Assembly (NCBI GenBank): GCA_009691855.1
Contig: SIAI01000039.1
Span: forward strand, 1 to 36,435
DNA length: 36,435 nucleotides
Direction of reading: 5' to 3'
Origin: Planctomycetota bacterium
GTDB taxonomy: Bacteria; Planctomycetota; UBA1135; GCA-002686595
In this document: piece by piece, positions 34,153-36,435 of the stretch
How the letters are laid out: each line of letters starts with the position of its first letter
How positions within the stretch are numbered: the first letter of the stretch is position 1
The notes under the pieces: model-generated
The model's input: the letters and a program-made list of their open reading frames with translations, nothing else
Databases searched by the model: none
What the model was told of the DNA's origin: nothing
Translations under genes and position numbers: made by a program

Positions 34153-34495
34153 CGCGGATGTCGGCGAGTCGCTCGTGAGCGGCGTCAGGCCGCCGTCGTG
34201 CGCCGGAGCTCCGCGCGGCGACGTCACGCGCTCACGTCACGCGACGCGCCTCGGCGCCGGAACCGGGGAAAGTTGAAACCCGGGCAAGCTCTCGTGGGGA
34301 CTCACGGAACGTTCTTTTCGACCGGCGCGCGGTCGGGGGCGACGTTGCCCGAGGGGGAGTGGAAAGGACCGCCCCCGGAGGGGGGAGTCTCGTTAGACTC
34401 CACTCGTTGTCCATGGCTCTTTCCGTTGCCGAGCGGGTCGTCAGCGCTGCCTTTCGCATCGTTTGCTCGCTCTCCGTCTACTGGATCTTGCTGCC
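34153..34495. other. Intergenic region between UbiD-like and FG-GAP genes; hairpins only
   Basis: This 343-base region has no credible gene. Near its end are two hairpins: CCCCC-GGA-GGGGG (34372-34384) and GGAGTCT-CGTT-AGACTCC (34384-34401, perfect 7-bp stem). These lie about 95 bases before the FG-GAP start and could be leader structures. The stretch TTGAAA at about 34273 is a weak -35 candidate, but I see no convincing -10. The stretch from 34400 to 34490 is AT-richer than average, as expected for a promoter or leader. Confidence 0.4.
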
Positions 34496-36435
34496 ATGAA
34501 TCATCTCACTCTGCGCGGCTCTTTCTTCCCGGTCTTCCTCGCGGCGGTGCTGGCTCCCTATGGCGCGCTCGCCGCGCAGCGGGCACAGACGCCCAGCGGC
34601 CAGACGCGACTCGGTGCGCCGCTCCTGGGCCAGGGGCCGATCTTCCCCGGACAGTCGATCCGCGTCGGCGCCAGCGCGTCCCTCGTCGAGCTCGCCGACC
34701 TCGACGGTGACGGCGATCTCGACTTGGTGACGACGAACGCCGCCGGGGCGACGTTCTCGATCGCGCGGAACCTGGGCGCGAACGGCTTCGGCCCAGCGCT
34801 CGATTCCGACGCGGGTGCTCCCGCACAGGCCCTGGCAGTCGGGGACCTCGACGGCGACGGCGACGTGGACCTCGCTGCGGCGCTGTCCGGCGGCGACGGG
34901 CAGATCGCAGTCGCGCTCAATCAAGGCAACGGCACCTTCGCCACGCCCGTGCTCTACGCGATCGGCATGAGCGGCTGGACGAGGGCCGTGAGTTCGCTCG
35001 CCATCGGCGACCTGGACGGAGACGGCGCACCCGAGATCGCCGTGGCGCTCTCCTACCTCACGAGCACCCTGACCGACCTGCGCGCGGCCGTGCTGGGAAA
35101 CGTGGGCTCGGGAACATTCGTGCAGGTGAGCGAGGAGCTGGTGGGCGCGCCGTACGAGAGCTTCGGCCCGACGCTGCCGTTGTTGACGCTGGCGGACCTG
35201 GACGCGAGCGGCGACCTCGATCTGATCTTCAGCATCTACGATGGGGACGAGCTCAGCGTGCTGATCAACCAAGGCGGCGGTCTGTTCGCTCCTCAGGTGC
35301 TCGTGCCAGTTTTGTTCCGACCGAGCTTCATTCTCGCCAGCGACCTCGACGGCGACCTCGACCCGGACGTGGCCTTCGTCAACGCGGCGGGCCAGGTGTC
35401 GATCCTGTTCAACCTGGGCGGCGGCTTCGCCCCGGAGGTCGCCTACGCCTCGGAGATCCTCCCCGGCCGGTTGGCGAGCGGGGATCTCGATGGCGACGGC
35501 GACAACGATCTGGTCGTGACGGGCACGGCGCTCGACGGACGGGGCCTGGAGGTGCTGTTCAACCAGGGTGGCGGCACGTTCGACGCGCCGGTGCGCACGG
35601 AGTGTCTGCCCTCCGCGGCGCTCTCGCTCGGCGACCTCACCGGCGACGGCCGTCCGGACGTCGCGCTGGCGAGCGGCGCGACGGTGTCCCTGCTGCTCAA
35701 CCCCGGCAACGGCGTCTTCCCTCCGGCGACGCAGCCGAGCGTGGCCCTGGTCGTGCGCCCGGACTTCCTCGCGAGCGCCGACCTCGACGGGGACGGCGCG
35801 CTCGACCTCGTCAGCGGCGGCAGCGTGCCGAGCCAGGTGTCCGTGAGCCTTGGCCAGGGCGGGGGCAGCTTCGCGCCGACCGTCCTCTACTCCGCCGGCT
35901 CGCGGACGGTAGCGGCGGTGGCCGCCGACCTGGACGGCGACGGCGTGCTGGACATCGGCGTCGCGCAGACCGCGACCTCGGTGGGCGTGCTGCACGGCAA
36001 CGGCGACGGCACCTTCGCCGCACGCGTCCTCTATCCCGCGGGCGGCTCGCAGGCGGGCCTGGTCGCGGGTGACCTCGACCACGACGGCGACCTCGACCTC
36101 GCCTTCGCCCTGCCAGTTCGTGACTCGGCCTCGGCGCTGCTGAACCTAGGCAGCGGCACCTTCGGCGCGGCGGCGCTCTTCGCGACCGGCGACGATTCGC
36201 CCTCGTCCCTCACGAGCGCCGACTTCGACCACGACGGCGATGTCGACCTCGCGCTGGCGAACGAGGGCGGGAGCTCGGCCAGCCTCCTGCTCGGCCTCGG
36301 CAACGGCAGCTTCGACAGTCCGCAGACCTTCGTCGCCGGCCTCTTTCCGGTGGCCATCACCAGCTCCGACGTGGATCGCGACGGCGACCCGGATCTCGCG
36401 CTGTCGATTTCGCACCTCGGCTACGCCGCGGTGCT
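34496..36435 (+). CDS. Secreted FG-GAP/VCBS repeat protein (3' end beyond the window)
   Basis: The frame is open for 646 residues with no stop before the window ends. A signal peptide (about 1-27, PVFLAAVLAPYGALAAQ) is followed by at least 12 repeats, each with a calcium-loop core like DLDGDGDLDL: the first starts at residue 68 and the last at residue 625, spaced roughly 46-57 residues. Variants include DLDASGDLDL, DLTGDGRPDV and DFDHDGDVDL. Between the loops come FG-GAP-like turns (QGNGTF, QGGGTF). The repeats would fold as blades of beta-propellers binding Ca2+ outside the cell, usually for adhesion or carbohydrate contact. The start ATG 34496 (MNHLTLRGSFF) precedes the signal peptide. No enzymatic domain is visible so far. 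Confidence 0.9.
   Translation, partial: MNHLTLRGSFFPVFLAAVLAPYGALAAQRAQTPSGQTRLGAPLLGQGPIFPGQSIRVGASASLVELADLDGDGDLDLVTTNAAGATFSIARNLGANGFGPALDSDAGAPAQALAVGDLDGDGDVDLAAALSGGDGQIAVALNQGNGTFATPVLYAIGMSGWTRAVSSLAIGDLDGDGAPEIAVALSYLTSTLTDLRAAVLGNVGSGTFVQVSEELVGAPYESFGPTLPLLTLADLDASGDLDLIFSIYDGDELSVLINQGGGLFAPQVLVPVLFRPSFILASDLDGDLDPDVAFVNAAGQVSILFNLGGGFAPEVAYASEILPGRLASGDLDGDGDNDLVVTGTALDGRGLEVLFNQGGGTFDAPVRTECLPSAALSLGDLTGDGRPDVALASGATVSLLLNPGNGVFPPATQPSVALVVRPDFLASADLDGDGALDLVSGGSVPSQVSVSLGQGGGSFAPTVLYSAGSRTVAAVAADLDGDGVLDIGVAQTATSVGVLHGNGDGTFAARVLYPAGGSQAGLVAGDLDHDGDLDLAFALPVRDSASALLNLGSGTFGAAALFATGDDSPSSLTSADFDHDGDVDLALANEGGSSASLLLGLGNGSFDSPQTFVAGLFPVAITSSDVDRDGDPDLALSISHLGYAAV

Noticed and set aside
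34478..36082. 534-codon minus-strand open frame opposite the FG-GAP gene
   Set aside because: Composition is a shadow (VAVEV, AGEDL patterns) of the repeated calcium loops on the plus strand, which have a signal peptide and periodic motifs.

Overview
The window is very GC-rich bacterial DNA, densely coded on both strands. Its gene content points to a member of the Planctomycetota: a DUF1800-DUF1501 pair joined to a sulfatase, an ECF sigma factor next to a transmembrane Ser/Thr kinase, an ECF sigma factor with a HEAT-type anti-sigma partner, and secreted FG-GAP and surface-type proteins. This assignment is inference from family content; there is no rRNA, tRNA or other phylogenetic marker to prove it. 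I see no transposase, phage gene, CRISPR array, rRNA or tRNA.

Layout. (1) 1-1.3 kb: an imperfect palindromic, MITE-like element (1-166), followed by the decayed 3' part of a secreted-protein gene carrying an in-frame TGA and an apparent 5' frameshift. (2) 1.5-5.7 kb: a 2OG-Fe(II) oxygenase, a hairpin-rich intergenic region, then a minus-strand translation cluster read rpsU, RluA/RluD-type pseudouridine synthase, Uup-type ABC-F ATPase. (3) 5.8-8.1 kb: recD2, divergent from rpsU. (4) 8.1-14.4 kb, minus strand: a five-gene signalling block read ECF sigma, anti-sigma with HEAT-like repeats, secreted 582-residue protein built from two copies of one module, transmembrane Ser/Thr kinase, second ECF-type sigma factor. 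(5) 14.5-20.6 kb, minus strand: SpoU methyltransferase, GT-C-like membrane protein and rarA (all with ATGA overlaps), then a GspE/PilB-like ATPase that has lost key catalytic residues and a stand-alone receiver that lacks the conserved lysine, closed by a clear intrinsic terminator. (6) 20.7-27.9 kb: rsgA, a secreted serine beta-lactamase-fold enzyme, a DUF2752 protein, a conserved-looking unknown protein, folC, a divergent DUF885-like secreted protein and a Nudix protein. (7) 27.9-32.2 kb, minus strand: DUF1800, DUF1501, sulfatase. (8) 32.3 kb to the end: a 603-residue UbiD-type decarboxylase and a secreted protein with at least 12 FG-GAP/VCBS calcium-loop repeats, cut by the window edge.

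Most functions are housekeeping: ribosome assembly and modification (rpsU, RluD-like, Uup, SpoU, RsgA), DNA repair (RecD2, RarA), folate (FolC) and probably quinone synthesis (UbiD-like). The most unusual parts are the two-sigma signalling block with its duplicated secreted protein, and the GspE-like pseudo-ATPase paired with a degenerate receiver; either could be an undescribed regulatory module.
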